A DNA stretch of 37,602 bases from Chitinispirillia bacterium (GTDB lineage: Bacteria; Fibrobacterota; Chitinivibrionia; Chitinivibrionales; Chitinispirillaceae), in NCBI GenBank assembly GCA_009786575.1, contig WQRV01000008.1, positions 1 through 37,602 of the forward strand, written 5' to 3'. The notes under the pieces were generated by a model, which worked only from the letters and a program-made list of their open reading frames with translations, had not been told where the DNA came from and ran no database searches. Of the stretch, positions 6,010 to 15,578 are shown one piece after another. How positions within the stretch are numbered: the stretch's first letter is position 1; the number at the start of each line of letters is the position of its first letter. The position numbers and the translations under genes are program-made.

Positions 6010-7305
6010 ATGGCCGCGAAAAACGATCAAGCCCCGGCAATCATCTACAACCTCTTCCCCCGCCTCTTCGCCACGATAGACGACTGGACGGAACACGTGG
6101 AGAAGATCGCCGAGATGAAGTTCAACTCCGTGTACGTCAACCCGTTCCACGAAGTCGGCGGGTCGCAGAGCCTCTACGCGGTGAGGGACTACTTCAAGCT
6201 CAACGCCGACTTTCTGCCTAAAGGGTCGAAAACCGACGACTTCGCGCCGCTCAAGAAGTTTTTGGACGCCTGCAAGGCCGCGGGCCTTATGGTGTATATG
6301 GATTTGGTGATCAACCACACGGCCAACGAGTCGCCGCTTGTTACAAAGTACCCCAAGTGGTACAAGCACAACCCGGACGGTACGGTCGCGCACCCGTTCG
6401 CGATAGACCCGGGCAACCCCGGCAGCATTACGGTGTGGGGCGACCTCTCCGAGATCGAGTTCGAAGACAACCCCGACTTCGACGGCATGATCAAGTACTG
6501 GGACAGCATGGTCGAGTTCTACCAGAAGCTGGGGATAAACGGCTTCCGCTGCGACGCCGCCTACAAGATCCCCCGCCGCGCGTGGGAGCCGCTCATCAAA
6601 AACGCCCGCAAGCGCGCGCCGGGTGCGGTGTTTCTGGCCGAAAGTTTGGGCTGCACAGTAGAGCAAACGCTCGCGCTCAACGGGTGCGGCTTCGACTACC
6701 TCTTCAACTCGAGCAAGTGGTGGAACTTCGAGGGCCCGTGGTGCCTCGAGCAGCACAACCAGTTCCGCAGCATCGCGCCGTCCATCTCCTTCCCCGAATC
6801 GCACGACACAACACGGCTCATGGCCGACCAGCCGGGGACGCTCGAGATGCAGAAGAACCGCTACGTCCTCGCCGCTATCTTCTCCAAGGGGCTCATGGTG
6901 ACCGTGGGCTACGAGCACTGCGCGAAGAAGCAGATAAACGTGGTAAACACGCGCCCGTCCGACATGATGATGTCGCCGCACTGGAACCTTTCGAGCTGGA
7001 TCGCCAAGGTCAACACGCTGAAAACCGCCACGCCGGCGATGTGCGTTGAGGGGCAGTGGAAGATGCACGGCAGCTACGACCACGACCTGCTGTTCTTAGA
7101 AAAGCGCATGGACGACGGGAAGCCGGGGATGGGCGTGCTCATCAACAAGGACTGGCACAACCGCCGCCACGTCAACCGTTCTGAGATCCCGGGGGACTTC
7201 GGGAGTTTCAGGAAGATGTACAAGATATTCGACGACCGGATGAAGCCGCTGGATAACGCCGGGGATGTAGATATGATAGCGTCTGAGATTGTTTTGTTTA
7301 TATGA
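6010..7305 (+). CDS. GH13 alpha-amylase-family enzyme, cytosolic
   Basis: A protein of 431 residues without signal peptide. The (beta/alpha)8 GH13 motifs are in order: region I DLVINH (D98-H103), region II GFRCDAAYK (nucleophile D182), region III FLAESLG (acid/base E211), region IV ESHDT (transition-state D266; Ser replaces the usual Asn before His). The beginning, IIYNLFPRLF then VYVNPFHEVGGSQSLYAVRDY, resembles GlgE-type maltosyltransferases and related standalone GH13 proteins more than secreted amylases. It is much shorter than GlgE (about 650) and lacks its N-terminal domain. A role in cytosolic alpha-glucan (glycogen or maltodextrin) turnover is likely; exact specificity is open. AGGA lies 8 nt before the start. 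The neighbour downstream is a GH5 enzyme. Confidence 0.8.
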   Translation: MAAKNDQAPAIIYNLFPRLFATIDDWTEHVEKIAEMKFNSVYVNPFHEVGGSQSLYAVRDYFKLNADFLPKGSKTDDFAPLKKFLDACKAAGLMVYMDLVINHTANESPLVTKYPKWYKHNPDGTVAHPFAIDPGNPGSITVWGDLSEIEFEDNPDFDGMIKYWDSMVEFYQKLGINGFRCDAAYKIPRRAWEPLIKNARKRAPGAVFLAESLGCTVEQTLALNGCGFDYLFNSSKWWNFEGPWCLEQHNQFRSIAPSISFPESHDTTRLMADQPGTLEMQKNRYVLAAIFSKGLMVTVGYEHCAKKQINVVNTRPSDMMMSPHWNLSSWIAKVNTLKTATPAMCVEGQWKMHGSYDHDLLFLEKRMDDGKPGMGVLINKDWHNRRHVNRSEIPGDFGSFRKMYKIFDDRMKPLDNAGDVDMIASEIVLFI

Positions 7306-7310
7306 CCTTC

Positions 7311-7382
7311 GCACCCCCTCCGGGGTGCGGAAATTTGTGGGGGGAACGCGTTTCTACCGGGCTTTGCACCCCTGCGGGGTGC
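7311..7382. repeat. Two related GCACCCC/GGGGTGC hairpins
   Basis: GCACCCC-CTCC-GGGGTGC-type stem at 7311-7328 (6 bp after the GH13 stop) and GCACCCC-TGC-GGGGTGC at 7366-7382. Both stems are perfect or nearly so and share the arm sequence. Neither is followed by a strong T-run, so they may be REP-like repeats that reduce or process read-through between GH13 and GH5. Confidence 0.5.
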
Positions 7383-7429
7383 TTTGACCTTGTAAGCGCA
7401 GAAATTGGATATTACAGGGGGGGAATTTT

Positions 7430-8494
7430 ATGGACCGTATGCGTGGGCTGAATATGGGCGGGTGGCTGAGCCAGATCGACGCCATTCAGGAGAAGGACCC
7501 GGAAAAATTTCCGGGGATAGACGGGCACATGGAGACATTTATCGGCGGCAAGGATTTCGCCAACGTCAAAAAGTGGGGGTTCGACCATGTACGGATACCT
7601 GTTGATTCGTACCTGTTTTTTGACGGCAGCGAGAACCCCGTACAATCGCGAATAGCCCACTTGGACAAGGCGGTTGACCTCGCGGCGCAGAACGGGCTGA
7701 AGTTTGTGCTCGACCTGCACGAATGCCCCGGCCACGATTTTGCCGACGCGACCGGCAGCCCCGTTCAAAAACTCTTTGCGGATGATGCGTACCTCAAAAA
7801 GGCGGAGAAGATCTGGGCGTATCTGGCGGAGCGCTACGGGGAGAGGGACCACGTCATTTTCGAATCCCTCAACGAACCGGTTGCCCCTACCGCCGAAATC
7901 TGGAACAAAACGAAAGACCGCCTGTGCCGCGAGATCCGCCGCCACGCGCCGAAGTCAACAATCATCACCGGCTCAAACATGTGGAACTGGCCGAGCACTT
8001 TTGGGGAGCTTACCCCGTTCGACGACAACAACGTGATCTACAGCGTCCACTTCTACGAGCCGCTGCTCTTTACGCATCAGCACGCACCGTGGCTGCACGA
8101 GGCGGAGACGAAGGTCACCCGCCCCTACCCCGGCGACTACGGAAAAGGTTTTACGCGCAAGTACGGCCTCTGGCTCTCGGTGGGCGCGTGGAACAGAAAC
8201 AGGTTCGTCGCCGAGTTCGAGCCGGTCAACACGTTCCGCAAGAAACACGGCGTCCCGGTAATCTGCAACGAGTTCGGCGTCTACACCCCCGTCGAGCTTG
8301 AATCGCAGCTGCGCTGGTACGGCGACCTGCTCTCCGTCCTGAAAGAGATGGGGATCGGCTTCTCGTACTGGAACTACAAGAATCTGGATTTCGGCATAAT
8401 ATCAACAGGAGAACAATTGCACGCCAACCTGCCGCAGTACGACAACCCAGAGAGGATAAATAATCCCGTGCTTGACGTACTGAGAAAGTATTAG
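7430..8494 (+). CDS. GH5 family glycoside hydrolase, no signal peptide
   Basis: A protein of 354 residues. GH5 features in order: RGLNMGGWL near the start, VRIPVD (55-59), LDLHECPG (95-101), acid/base E149 in FESLNEP, HFYEP (205-209), nucleophile E279 in VICNEFGVY, and WNYKNLDFGI near the C-terminus. The HxCPG loop recalls exo-acting GH5 enzymes (exo-beta-glucanase type). There is no leader at the chosen start (ATG after a run of seven G's), and the upstream in-frame codons give no hydrophobic stretch, so the enzyme should act in the cytosol on imported oligosaccharides. It is followed by an RNase D-like gene after 4 nt, in one operon. Confidence 0.85.
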   Translation: MDRMRGLNMGGWLSQIDAIQEKDPEKFPGIDGHMETFIGGKDFANVKKWGFDHVRIPVDSYLFFDGSENPVQSRIAHLDKAVDLAAQNGLKFVLDLHECPGHDFADATGSPVQKLFADDAYLKKAEKIWAYLAERYGERDHVIFESLNEPVAPTAEIWNKTKDRLCREIRRHAPKSTIITGSNMWNWPSTFGELTPFDDNNVIYSVHFYEPLLFTHQHAPWLHEAETKVTRPYPGDYGKGFTRKYGLWLSVGAWNRNRFVAEFEPVNTFRKKHGVPVICNEFGVYTPVELESQLRWYGDLLSVLKEMGIGFSYWNYKNLDFGIISTGEQLHANLPQYDNPERINNPVLDVLRKY

Positions 8495-8498
8495 CGCT

Positions 8499-9455
8499 AT
8501 GGAAAGCAAAATAATAACAACCGAAGAAGAGCTCAAGGGGTATTTTGACAATCTGCGCAAAAAAGGCATCAACAAGCTCGCCCTCGACATGGAGGGCGAC
8601 CAGGGGATGTTCCACTACCGCTACGCGGTGTCCATACTGCAATGTTTCGACGGCGAGGATGGGGTGATCATCGACGTAATAACGATGGGCGGCAGCGGGA
8701 ACGATACGCTGCGGGAGTTTCTCACCTGTCAAGACATAATCAAGGTGATGTTCTCATGCGGCAACGACGTATTCATGGCGCAGAATGTTCTGGGCTGCAC
8801 GATATCGCCCATTAACGACATATCCATCGCCCAGAAATTATTGGAGATACCTATAAATCTGACGAGTTACCTGAACATCGACAAAAACCTTAAAGACAGT
8901 TTTCAGCGCGCCAACTGGCTCTTGCGCCCCATTAAGCCCAAACTTTTGGAATACGCTATAAACGATGTCCTCAAGCTGCTTGATATCGAGAACGACCTTT
9001 CCGCGCAGCTGACTGAAAAGGGGCTCTACGACGCCTATATCGAGCAGTCGCGGGCAACGAGCGGCAAGACCTACATATCCGACCCGCACCAGCTATTCAA
9101 GACTAAATTCCCGGGGTACATACGGCTGCCGTTCGAAAAAAAGAAGCTGGCCGCCGCGCTGTGGATATTCCGCGAAATGCTTGGAGAGAGGTTCGACTGC
9201 CCCACGGGGTACATCATCCCCAAAAAAACTCTGGCGGCAATCCTTAGCAGCAACAAGGAGCTCGTCAGCGCGTTGGAGAGCGAGATAAACCGGGGCAGGA
9301 AGCCGCAGAAGCGGATGGACATCGCGCTGATACGCGAACTGTTCGAAAAGGCCATGCACTCGCCTTTTATCCCGCTTAAGCCGGATAAAAGGCCAATAAG
9401 AAGGCGGCCCAGCGACCATAGCCAGCCGGTGCGGCAGGGGCCGGCTGAACAATGA
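8499..9455 (+). CDS. RNase D-like DEDDy 3'-5' exonuclease
   Basis: A protein of 318 residues. The exonuclease motifs are complete: LALDMEG (D30, E32), SCGNDV (D90), and YAINDV (Y152, D156), which places it in the DEDDy class with RNase D. The C-terminal ~110 residues (RLPFEKKKLAAALWIFREML... and PKKTLAAI) fit an HRDC-like helical domain, as in RNase D. Family members trim tRNA and other structured RNA 3' ends. The gene sits 4 nt after the GH5 gene and its stop overlaps the GT4 start by ATGA, so it is translated within a glycan-related operon, an odd partner. Confidence 0.8.
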   Translation: MESKIITTEEELKGYFDNLRKKGINKLALDMEGDQGMFHYRYAVSILQCFDGEDGVIIDVITMGGSGNDTLREFLTCQDIIKVMFSCGNDVFMAQNVLGCTISPINDISIAQKLLEIPINLTSYLNIDKNLKDSFQRANWLLRPIKPKLLEYAINDVLKLLDIENDLSAQLTEKGLYDAYIEQSRATSGKTYISDPHQLFKTKFPGYIRLPFEKKKLAAALWIFREMLGERFDCPTGYIIPKKTLAAILSSNKELVSALESEINRGRKPQKRMDIALIRELFEKAMHSPFIPLKPDKRPIRRRPSDHSQPVRQGPAEQ

Positions 9456-10618
9456 AGGTTTGCCATTTCATCACATACTATCTGCCCGTCACGCAGAACT
9501 GGATCTACAGCCAGCTGGTATTTAATGATGAATGCAAGTCAACGGTCCTGTGCCAGCGGCTGATAAACCCGAAACAGTTCCCGTTTGACAACGTGCATCC
9601 CATCTGTCAGACACCGGGCCCGTCATCAATACCCAAACGCATCGCCCACAAGATTTTTGAGAGATACCCGTCCAACCCGCATTTAAGGATTATCAACGGT
9701 ATAAAACCGGATATCCTGCACGGGCATTTTTTATTAGAATCATGGCGCAACTATCACCTCATCAAACAATCAAAAATCCCATTGGTGACAACCTGCTACG
9801 GCCAGGACATAACAAGCCTGCCCCGCAAGCCGTTCTGGAAATCCCGCGCAAAAAAAGTTTTCGAACTATCCTCCGCCTTCATCGTAGAAGGGCCGCACAT
9901 GGGGGATACGCTGGCCGCTTTGGGATGTCCGAAAGAGAAGATCAACGTCATCAAGCTGGGGATTGACACAACGAAAATCACCCACAACCCGCCAATGGAT
10001 GATAATGGCGGGAACGATACCGTACGGATTCTGTTCACAGGTCTGGGCAGGGAGAAAAAAGGCGCGGCCTACGCCGTACAGGCGTTTATCAAGGCGGTAT
10101 CGCTGATGCCGCCATCCGGCAGCACCAACATAGAACTGCATTTACTGGGCGACGGCCCATACCGTAAGCCCGCGGAAAAAATGCTACGTAATGCCGGCAT
10201 TATGCAAAAGGCAATTTTTCACGGGATGAAGCCGGTGGATCAATACCTCAAATTATTAAAAAGTATCGACATCGTCCTCGCACCCAGCGTCCGCGCCGCC
10301 GACGGCGACACCGAGGGCGGCGCGCCGGTAGTGGTGATAGAGGCCCTCTGCGCCGGCATCCCCGTCATCGCCAGCACCCACTGCGACATCCCCAGCATAG
10401 TATCGCACGGATCATCCGGCCTGCTGTCCGCCGAGCGCGATGCCGGTGCGCTGGCCAAAGACATCGTCACCCTGTCCATAAACAAACAATTACGCATTGA
10501 CATGGGGAAACAGGGCTCAAATTACGCACGGGCGGAGCACGACATCATCCGTCAGGTACGGAAGATCACGAACGTCTACAGAAAAGCCGTACCCCTCAGC
10601 GGCAAACCTCACAGCTGA
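9452..10618 (+). CDS. GT4-family glycosyltransferase
   Basis: A protein of 388 residues, GT-B fold. The N-terminal half holds DILHGHFLLESW and VTTCYGQDI; the C-terminal half has ILFTGLGREKKGAAYAVQAF (sugar-nucleotide region), LHLLGDGPYR, and DGDTEGGAPVVVIEALCAGIPVIA, the E-rich donor-binding motif in the form found in WcaL-like enzymes. These transfer a sugar from a nucleotide donor to a cell-surface polysaccharide or lipid acceptor at the inner face of the membrane. The ATG overlaps the upstream stop (ATGA, 9452-9455), indicating translational coupling. The gene converges with the SBP gene after 16 bp. Confidence 0.85.
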   Translation: MKVCHFITYYLPVTQNWIYSQLVFNDECKSTVLCQRLINPKQFPFDNVHPICQTPGPSSIPKRIAHKIFERYPSNPHLRIINGIKPDILHGHFLLESWRNYHLIKQSKIPLVTTCYGQDITSLPRKPFWKSRAKKVFELSSAFIVEGPHMGDTLAALGCPKEKINVIKLGIDTTKITHNPPMDDNGGNDTVRILFTGLGREKKGAAYAVQAFIKAVSLMPPSGSTNIELHLLGDGPYRKPAEKMLRNAGIMQKAIFHGMKPVDQYLKLLKSIDIVLAPSVRAADGDTEGGAPVVVIEALCAGIPVIASTHCDIPSIVSHGSSGLLSAERDAGALAKDIVTLSINKQLRIDMGKQGSNYARAEHDIIRQVRKITNVYRKAVPLSGKPHS

Positions 10619-10634
10619 CCACTCATCCCCGCCG

Positions 10635-12434
10635 TCAGTCGCTCTCCCGCGCCTTCACGTACAAATACTCAAGATTGTGCAGCACCCCGCCGTTCATGCT
10701 GGGGTTGATGTTGCCGAACTTGTCCCAGATGCACTCTATCCTCTCGGCGAGGACGGTGTAGATGAACGGCTGCCTCTCGGCGGCGATGCGCTGCCACTCG
10801 TCGTAGAGCTCCTTGCGCTTTGCGCGGTCTATCTCGCGCACGCCCAGGTTGAAGATTTCGTCGATCCGCGCCTCCCATTCGGTGGCCGGCGACGGCTGGC
10901 GGGGGTACCACATGTGCAGGGTGCCGCCGGAGTGCCAGACGTTGCGCCCGAGGTGCGGCTCGGGGCCGCCTGTGAGGCCCAAAAGTATCGCGTCCCACTC
11001 AAACGGCGGGTTGTCCATCCGTTGTATCAGGGCGTTGAACTCGAGCAGTTGGAAGTGCACCTTTATTCCCAGGTCCTGCAGATCCTTGCGGATGATCTCG
11101 GCGATCTTCACGCGCAGGTTGTTGCCGCTGTTGGTGACGAACGCGAACTCCACCAAATTGCCGTCCTTGTCCTTCATAGCGCCGTTGTCCCAGCGGAACC
11201 CCTCGGCGGCCAGAATCTCCCGGGCCTTTGCCGGGTCGTAGGGGTAGGTTGCCACGTCGCCGTTGTAGAAGTACCCTTCGCCCGGCGTCTTGGGCGAGAC
11301 CTGCGGGTAGCCCAGGCCGTTCATCGCTATCTTGACCATGTTCTCCTTGTCCATGAGGTGCGCTATCGCCCGGCGGAAGTTGTCGTTGCGAAACCAGCCA
11401 AGCCTCACGGAGTCTACGTAGGTTTTTCCTGTTTTGGGATCGGCCGACAGGTTTTGGTTAAACACCATAAAACTCGACCCGGTGTTCGGGCCGAGGCGGT
11501 AGACCGTAAAGTTCGAGTTCGCCTCCGCCCGCTTGAGTTCGGGGAAGTCCTCGCCCTTGGCGCTTATGTGATCTACCTCGCCCTGCAAAAATTTCAGGAG
11601 CTCGGCGTTTTGGTCGGCAGTAATAACGTAGATGAGCCGCTCTAAGTACGGCAGCGCGTTGTGCTCAGCGTCCTTCTTCCAATACTTGGGGTTTCGTTTG
11701 AAGACCACCTTCTGCGACGACATATACGATTCAAGCTGGAACCTCCCGTTAACAACAATATCCTCCGGGCGCGTTTTTATGGAAAGCTCGGTCGAAAATG
11801 TTTTGCGTTTGACGGCATCGGCGTACTTGTGCTTCGGAAGTATCTCCTGCATCACCATCGTCTCCAAAAACGGCGCAAACTTGAACGGCAGCGTAACATT
11901 CACGTGCGCGCTGTCGAGCGCCACAACGGTGAACCGCTGCCCCTCCGGCGAAAAAATGTCGCGGGCGGAGTTGGGGACTATGTCCATATTGTACACGAGG
12001 TCGTTGAACGTGAACTCCACATCGTACGCGGAAAGCGGCGTCCCGTCGGACCACTCCACCCCCGGCCTCATGTAGAACATGCACGACAGCCCGTCCTCGC
12101 TCATCTCCCATCTGTCGGCGAGGTTCGGCTCTACCTCAAGCGTCACGCCGTTCATCGACAGCAGGCCGTCGAACATCAGCGTCGTGAAGTACGACGTGCT
12201 GGTCTCGGTGGAGGTAATCGGATTGAACGACTTGGGGTCGGAGAACGTAGACAGCACGATCTCGCCGCCCGGCGTGCCGACGGTGTGTATGAACGCCTCC
12301 GCGCGTTTCTGTATCTCCTCGTAGTTGGGAGCCTGCGGCGCCCCGCGCTGCCCTCTGGCCGGTTTGTCGTTCCCGCAGCCCGCAGCCGTCACAGCAATAA
12401 CAATCCCCGCCAATACCGGTAACCATCTTTTCAT
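10635..12434 (-). CDS. Peptide/nickel-type ABC transporter substrate-binding lipoprotein (family 5)
   Basis: A protein of 599 residues. I chose the ATG at 12434 because GGAG lies 6 nt upstream; an ATG 4 codons earlier overlaps that site. A short leader ends with lipobox TAAGC (Cys 20). The SBP_bac_5 pattern follows: GGEIVLSTFSDPKSFNPITSTETST, the 'lFDGLL' segment, 'PNLADRWEMSEDGLSCMFYMRPGVEWSDGTPLSAYDV', and 'FRRAIAHLMDKENMVKI'. Members (DppA/OppA type) bind peptides or sometimes oligosaccharides for an ABC importer. No permease or ATPase is nearby. It lies 69 bp after a GH9 cellulase on the same strand, so cello-oligosaccharide binding is possible but unproven. Confidence 0.85.
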   Translation of the reverse strand: MKRWLPVLAGIVIAVTAAGCGNDKPARGQRGAPQAPNYEEIQKRAEAFIHTVGTPGGEIVLSTFSDPKSFNPITSTETSTSYFTTLMFDGLLSMNGVTLEVEPNLADRWEMSEDGLSCMFYMRPGVEWSDGTPLSAYDVEFTFNDLVYNMDIVPNSARDIFSPEGQRFTVVALDSAHVNVTLPFKFAPFLETMVMQEILPKHKYADAVKRKTFSTELSIKTRPEDIVVNGRFQLESYMSSQKVVFKRNPKYWKKDAEHNALPYLERLIYVITADQNAELLKFLQGEVDHISAKGEDFPELKRAEANSNFTVYRLGPNTGSSFMVFNQNLSADPKTGKTYVDSVRLGWFRNDNFRRAIAHLMDKENMVKIAMNGLGYPQVSPKTPGEGYFYNGDVATYPYDPAKAREILAAEGFRWDNGAMKDKDGNLVEFAFVTNSGNNLRVKIAEIIRKDLQDLGIKVHFQLLEFNALIQRMDNPPFEWDAILLGLTGGPEPHLGRNVWHSGGTLHMWYPRQPSPATEWEARIDEIFNLGVREIDRAKRKELYDEWQRIAAERQPFIYTVLAERIECIWDKFGNINPSMNGGVLHNLEYLYVKARESD

Positions 12435-12503
12435 TACAATCTCCATATTCAGATAATAAAAAAGCGCCGCATCATCTTTTATAACAGGATGACCTCCCGC
12501 ATA

Positions 12504-14234
12504 TTATTTCTTAGGCATCAACGCGTCTAACGCCGCAAATAAAAACGTAGACGGCGCGTTCCAATTTATCGCAACCTCGTTCGACGCGTAGCTCTTGTAA
12601 ACATCCTCGTAACTCTTAGCCGGCAGCGCCGAACGGTACGTCACCTCGTGCACGCTGTCCTGATGCCCCTTGTTCGGCCCGCCGGCCAGAAATCCGGGAA
12701 TGACCCCAGCCTTTTGCGCTACGATCTGCCGGTGGTGCGGGTTCGCCATCGCCTTCGTCCCAAACGCGCTCATGAACGACATCCCCACCGCGTTCTTGCC
12801 AAGCAGGTAATCGGCGATCTCCGACGCACCGGCAAGATACTTCCTGTCGTTCGTAATCTGATACGCATAAATCATCCCGATTCCCATATTAGCGAAGTTG
12901 GAGTTCGATCCCCAAATAAAATTCGTGTTGGGGATACGGTACAGATTTTTATCCATCTCACCAAGCCACTTGTCAGCCGCGGCCACAACAGACTTTCGCA
13001 CCGCGTCAAGCAGCTTCGCATCCAACTTGTTCTTGACAGTAGAGAGCGATAACGCCGCCAGCCCGTGCACGTTCTGCCACGACGGCTCGCCCTTGTTGTA
13101 GGTGATATCCTTATCCTTCAAAAACTCAGAATACTTCTTGTCGCCCGTAGTGATAAACAGCTCCGCCGCCGCCCAAACAAACTCATCCCCAAACTCAACA
13201 TCCCTGTACTCCCCCGTCCTCACATCCTCAGGATTGCGAAACGGCACATTGGGATTCTTAACCGCCCACTCCCACGCGCTGGCCGCTCCGTCAATACAGC
13301 TCTTCGCAAACGTACTGTCAAACGGCATGTACACCCGTCCCGCCATAGCCATAGACGCCGCGAAGTTCAGCGCCGCCGTGGTACCCTTGCCTATGATGAA
13401 CCTCTGCCCCTTATCCTCCGCCGGCATGATGTACCCGGGGAACGTAAGCGTCGTCAGCTTGTGAAACACGCCGCCGTCTTTGTCCTGCATTGTCCGCATC
13501 CAGTCCAGATTGACCTTCACCTCATCCAAAATATCAGGCCGCCCGTTGCCCGACTCGGGGATGTTCAGGCTCTTGTCGGGGAAATACTCCGGGAAGAGCT
13601 CGTAAAACGCCATCAGCGTCCCCACCGTGATCCCCGAGTTCACGACGTACTTACCAAAATCCCCGGCATCGTACCACCCGCCCGGCGAACTCACCGGCCC
13701 CTCGCCCTCCCACCTCCCGCTTGACGGGTGGAAAATCACTGCGTTGTCGGGGTGCCCCGCAGCCCGCGCCCACTTGCCGGCGAACTTCTGCAAGAGCGGC
13801 GCCGAACATCGCTGGAAGTAGAACGTGCGCATCGACGCGGCTGCCACTTCCTTAAAAACGCTGTCGGAAATAACGAACGGGTAAGACTCGCTCTTGTGCG
13901 GTACGTGGCCGAGCAGCACAAGCTTGTACCGCCCCGGCGCCTTCAGGCCGGAAAAGTCGGCCCGCCAGCCCGTCTCGCCGGACTCCTTCCACTCAATGGG
14001 GCCGGAGAGTTTGCCGGAAAAGGCAGTCTTGTTATCCGGAAGGCTGACCACAATAAAACCGGACGGCGCGGCCTTGCCGGACTCGTTTACGACCACCGCT
14101 ACCTTGCGGGAGCCGGGATAGTAGCCGAGCTGGTTTAGGCGGATGTTTTCCATGGTCGTTGCAAATACTGAGTTAGAGGTTATAGTTAGGGTTAAAAGGA
14201 CGGCGGCAGCTGTGATAATTGAGTACCTTTTCAT
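12504..14234 (-). CDS. GH9 cellulase (endoglucanase type) with N-terminal Ig-like domain
   Basis: About 576 residues, with a signal peptide (KRYSIITAAAVLLTLTITSNSVFA) for export. Residues ~30-125 form the CelD_N Ig-like domain (IRLNQLGYYPGSRKVAVV...). The (alpha/alpha)6 GH9 domain follows, with WYDAGDFGKYV (D190 and D193, base/nucleophile pair), NPHHR (substrate-binding His) and YASNEVAINWNAP (acid E554). It cleaves beta-1,4-glucans. There is no carbohydrate-binding or type IX sorting domain at the C-terminus (ends ALDALMPKK), so it may be periplasmic or plain secreted. The ATG at 14234 is preceded by TTG at 14237, which has GGAG at better spacing; either may start. It begins 33-36 nt after clpX on the same strand. 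Confidence 0.93.
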   Translation of the reverse strand: MKRYSIITAAAVLLTLTITSNSVFATTMENIRLNQLGYYPGSRKVAVVVNESGKAAPSGFIVVSLPDNKTAFSGKLSGPIEWKESGETGWRADFSGLKAPGRYKLVLLGHVPHKSESYPFVISDSVFKEVAAASMRTFYFQRCSAPLLQKFAGKWARAAGHPDNAVIFHPSSGRWEGEGPVSSPGGWYDAGDFGKYVVNSGITVGTLMAFYELFPEYFPDKSLNIPESGNGRPDILDEVKVNLDWMRTMQDKDGGVFHKLTTLTFPGYIMPAEDKGQRFIIGKGTTAALNFAASMAMAGRVYMPFDSTFAKSCIDGAASAWEWAVKNPNVPFRNPEDVRTGEYRDVEFGDEFVWAAAELFITTGDKKYSEFLKDKDITYNKGEPSWQNVHGLAALSLSTVKNKLDAKLLDAVRKSVVAAADKWLGEMDKNLYRIPNTNFIWGSNSNFANMGIGMIYAYQITNDRKYLAGASEIADYLLGKNAVGMSFMSAFGTKAMANPHHRQIVAQKAGVIPGFLAGGPNKGHQDSVHEVTYRSALPAKSYEDVYKSYASNEVAINWNAPSTFLFAALDALMPKK

Positions 14235-14269
14235 CAATGAAATTTTCTCCGTAATTTGGGGTTAATGGT

Positions 14270-15532
14270 TTATGCGGATTTTTTGCTCTTCTCGTTCTTC
14301 ATAACATAAGCCGCCGGGATCTTCCCCTGCACCGCCTCCTTGCTCACAACCACCTCGGCGACATCGTCGCGCGAAGGCAGCTCGAACATCATCGGCAGCA
14401 GGCAGGTCTCGAGGACATTACGCAGCCCCCGCGCACCGGTCTTCTTTCTGACGGCGGTATCCACGACCTCCTTGAGCGCGTCCTGGGCGAACGTCAGCTT
14501 GACGCCTTCCATCACAAATAATTTTTTGTACTGACGCGTCAGCGCGTTCTTGGGCTCGGTCAGGATCTTCAATAACGATTCCTCGTCTAACTGGTCTAAC
14601 CCCATCACCGCAGGCAGGCGCCCTACTATCTCCGGGATCAACCCAAAACTTATCAAATCGTCAGGCTCGACCTTGCGGAGAATTTCGCCGATTTTATATT
14701 GACTTTTACGCTTGACCTCGGCGTTGAACCCCATCCGGCTCTCGCCTATCCGCAGCTCGATTATCTTATCGAGCCCCTCAAACGCCCCGCCGCAGATAAA
14801 CAGGATGTCTCTGGTGTTGATCTGTATTAAATTTTGTTCGGGGTGCTTCCTCCCCCCCTTGGGCGGCACGCTCGCAACCGTACCCTCGAGTATCTTGAGC
14901 ATCGCCTGCTGCACGCCCTCGCCGGAAACGTCTCTGGTGATTGATGGGTTCGCGGATTTACGCGCGATCTTGTCGAACTCGTCTATATATATGATCCCGC
15001 GCTCGGCCTTGGAAACATCGTAATCGGCGGCCTGGAGCAGGCGCACGAGCATATTCTCCACATCCTCGCCAACGTAACCGGCCTCGGTGAAGATTGTCGC
15101 GTCTACAATTGTAAACGGCACCTTGAGGAACTTCGCCAGCGTCTGGGCGATCAAAGTCTTGCCGGTACCGGTGGGGCCGATCATAAGCATATTGGACTTG
15201 TCGATCTCAACCCCGTCGCCGTTCTCCTGCGTCCTCGATTTGAGCCGCTTGAAGTGGTTGTAGGCCGCCACGCACACGCCGCGCTTCACATCGTCCTGGC
15301 CTATCACGTACTGGTCGATGAACTCCTTGATATCGGCGGGCGCAGGGAGCGCGTCGTAGTTGAAGTCGTCCGCATTCTCGCTCTTGTTCCCGCGGACGAT
15401 GTCGCCGCAGAGGTCAACGCATCCGTGGCAAATATAGGCCGACACGCCGGAGATGAGGCGCTTGCCCTCCTCCGGCCCCTTACCGCAAAACGAACATTTG
15501 ACGCCCGGACCCCGGGGTTTGATACTGTCCAC
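14270..15532 (-). CDS. clpX: ATP-dependent Clp protease ATP-binding subunit ClpX
   Basis: A protein of 420 residues, normal length. N-terminal zinc-binding domain with C13, C16, C35 and C38; Walker A GPTGTGKT, Walker [12 protein letters not shown], the substrate loop GYVGED, and sensor/arginine finger region ...[13 protein letters not shown]. It unfolds tagged substrates and feeds them to ClpP. The start is GTG; AAAGG lies upstream at longer than usual distance. clpP lies 194 bp upstream on the same strand; the spacer holds two inverted repeats, so the two genes may be unequally expressed. A GH9 gene follows directly. Confidence 0.97.
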   Translation of the reverse strand: MDSIKPRGPGVKCSFCGKGPEEGKRLISGVSAYICHGCVDLCGDIVRGNKSENADDFNYDALPAPADIKEFIDQYVIGQDDVKRGVCVAAYNHFKRLKSRTQENGDGVEIDKSNMLMIGPTGTGKTLIAQTLAKFLKVPFTIVDATIFTEAGYVGEDVENMLVRLLQAADYDVSKAERGIIYIDEFDKIARKSANPSITRDVSGEGVQQAMLKILEGTVASVPPKGGRKHPEQNLIQINTRDILFICGGAFEGLDKIIELRIGESRMGFNAEVKRKSQYKIGEILRKVEPDDLISFGLIPEIVGRLPAVMGLDQLDEESLLKILTEPKNALTRQYKKLFVMEGVKLTFAQDALKEVVDTAVRKKTGARGLRNVLETCLLPMMFELPSRDDVAEVVVSKEAVQGKIPAAYVMKNEKSKKSA

Positions 15533-15578
15533 GTGTACAGCCTTTCTATTTCGTGATACCTCTATAATTTACGCGGTT

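Noticed and set aside
5980-7083. 367-codon minus frame opposite the GH13 gene
   Set aside because: Shadow of the GH13 gene, whose four conserved motifs are all on the plus strand.
7430-7500. Hidden signal peptide upstream of the GH5 start
   Set aside because: The in-frame upstream codons are few, not hydrophobic and lack a better ribosome binding site.
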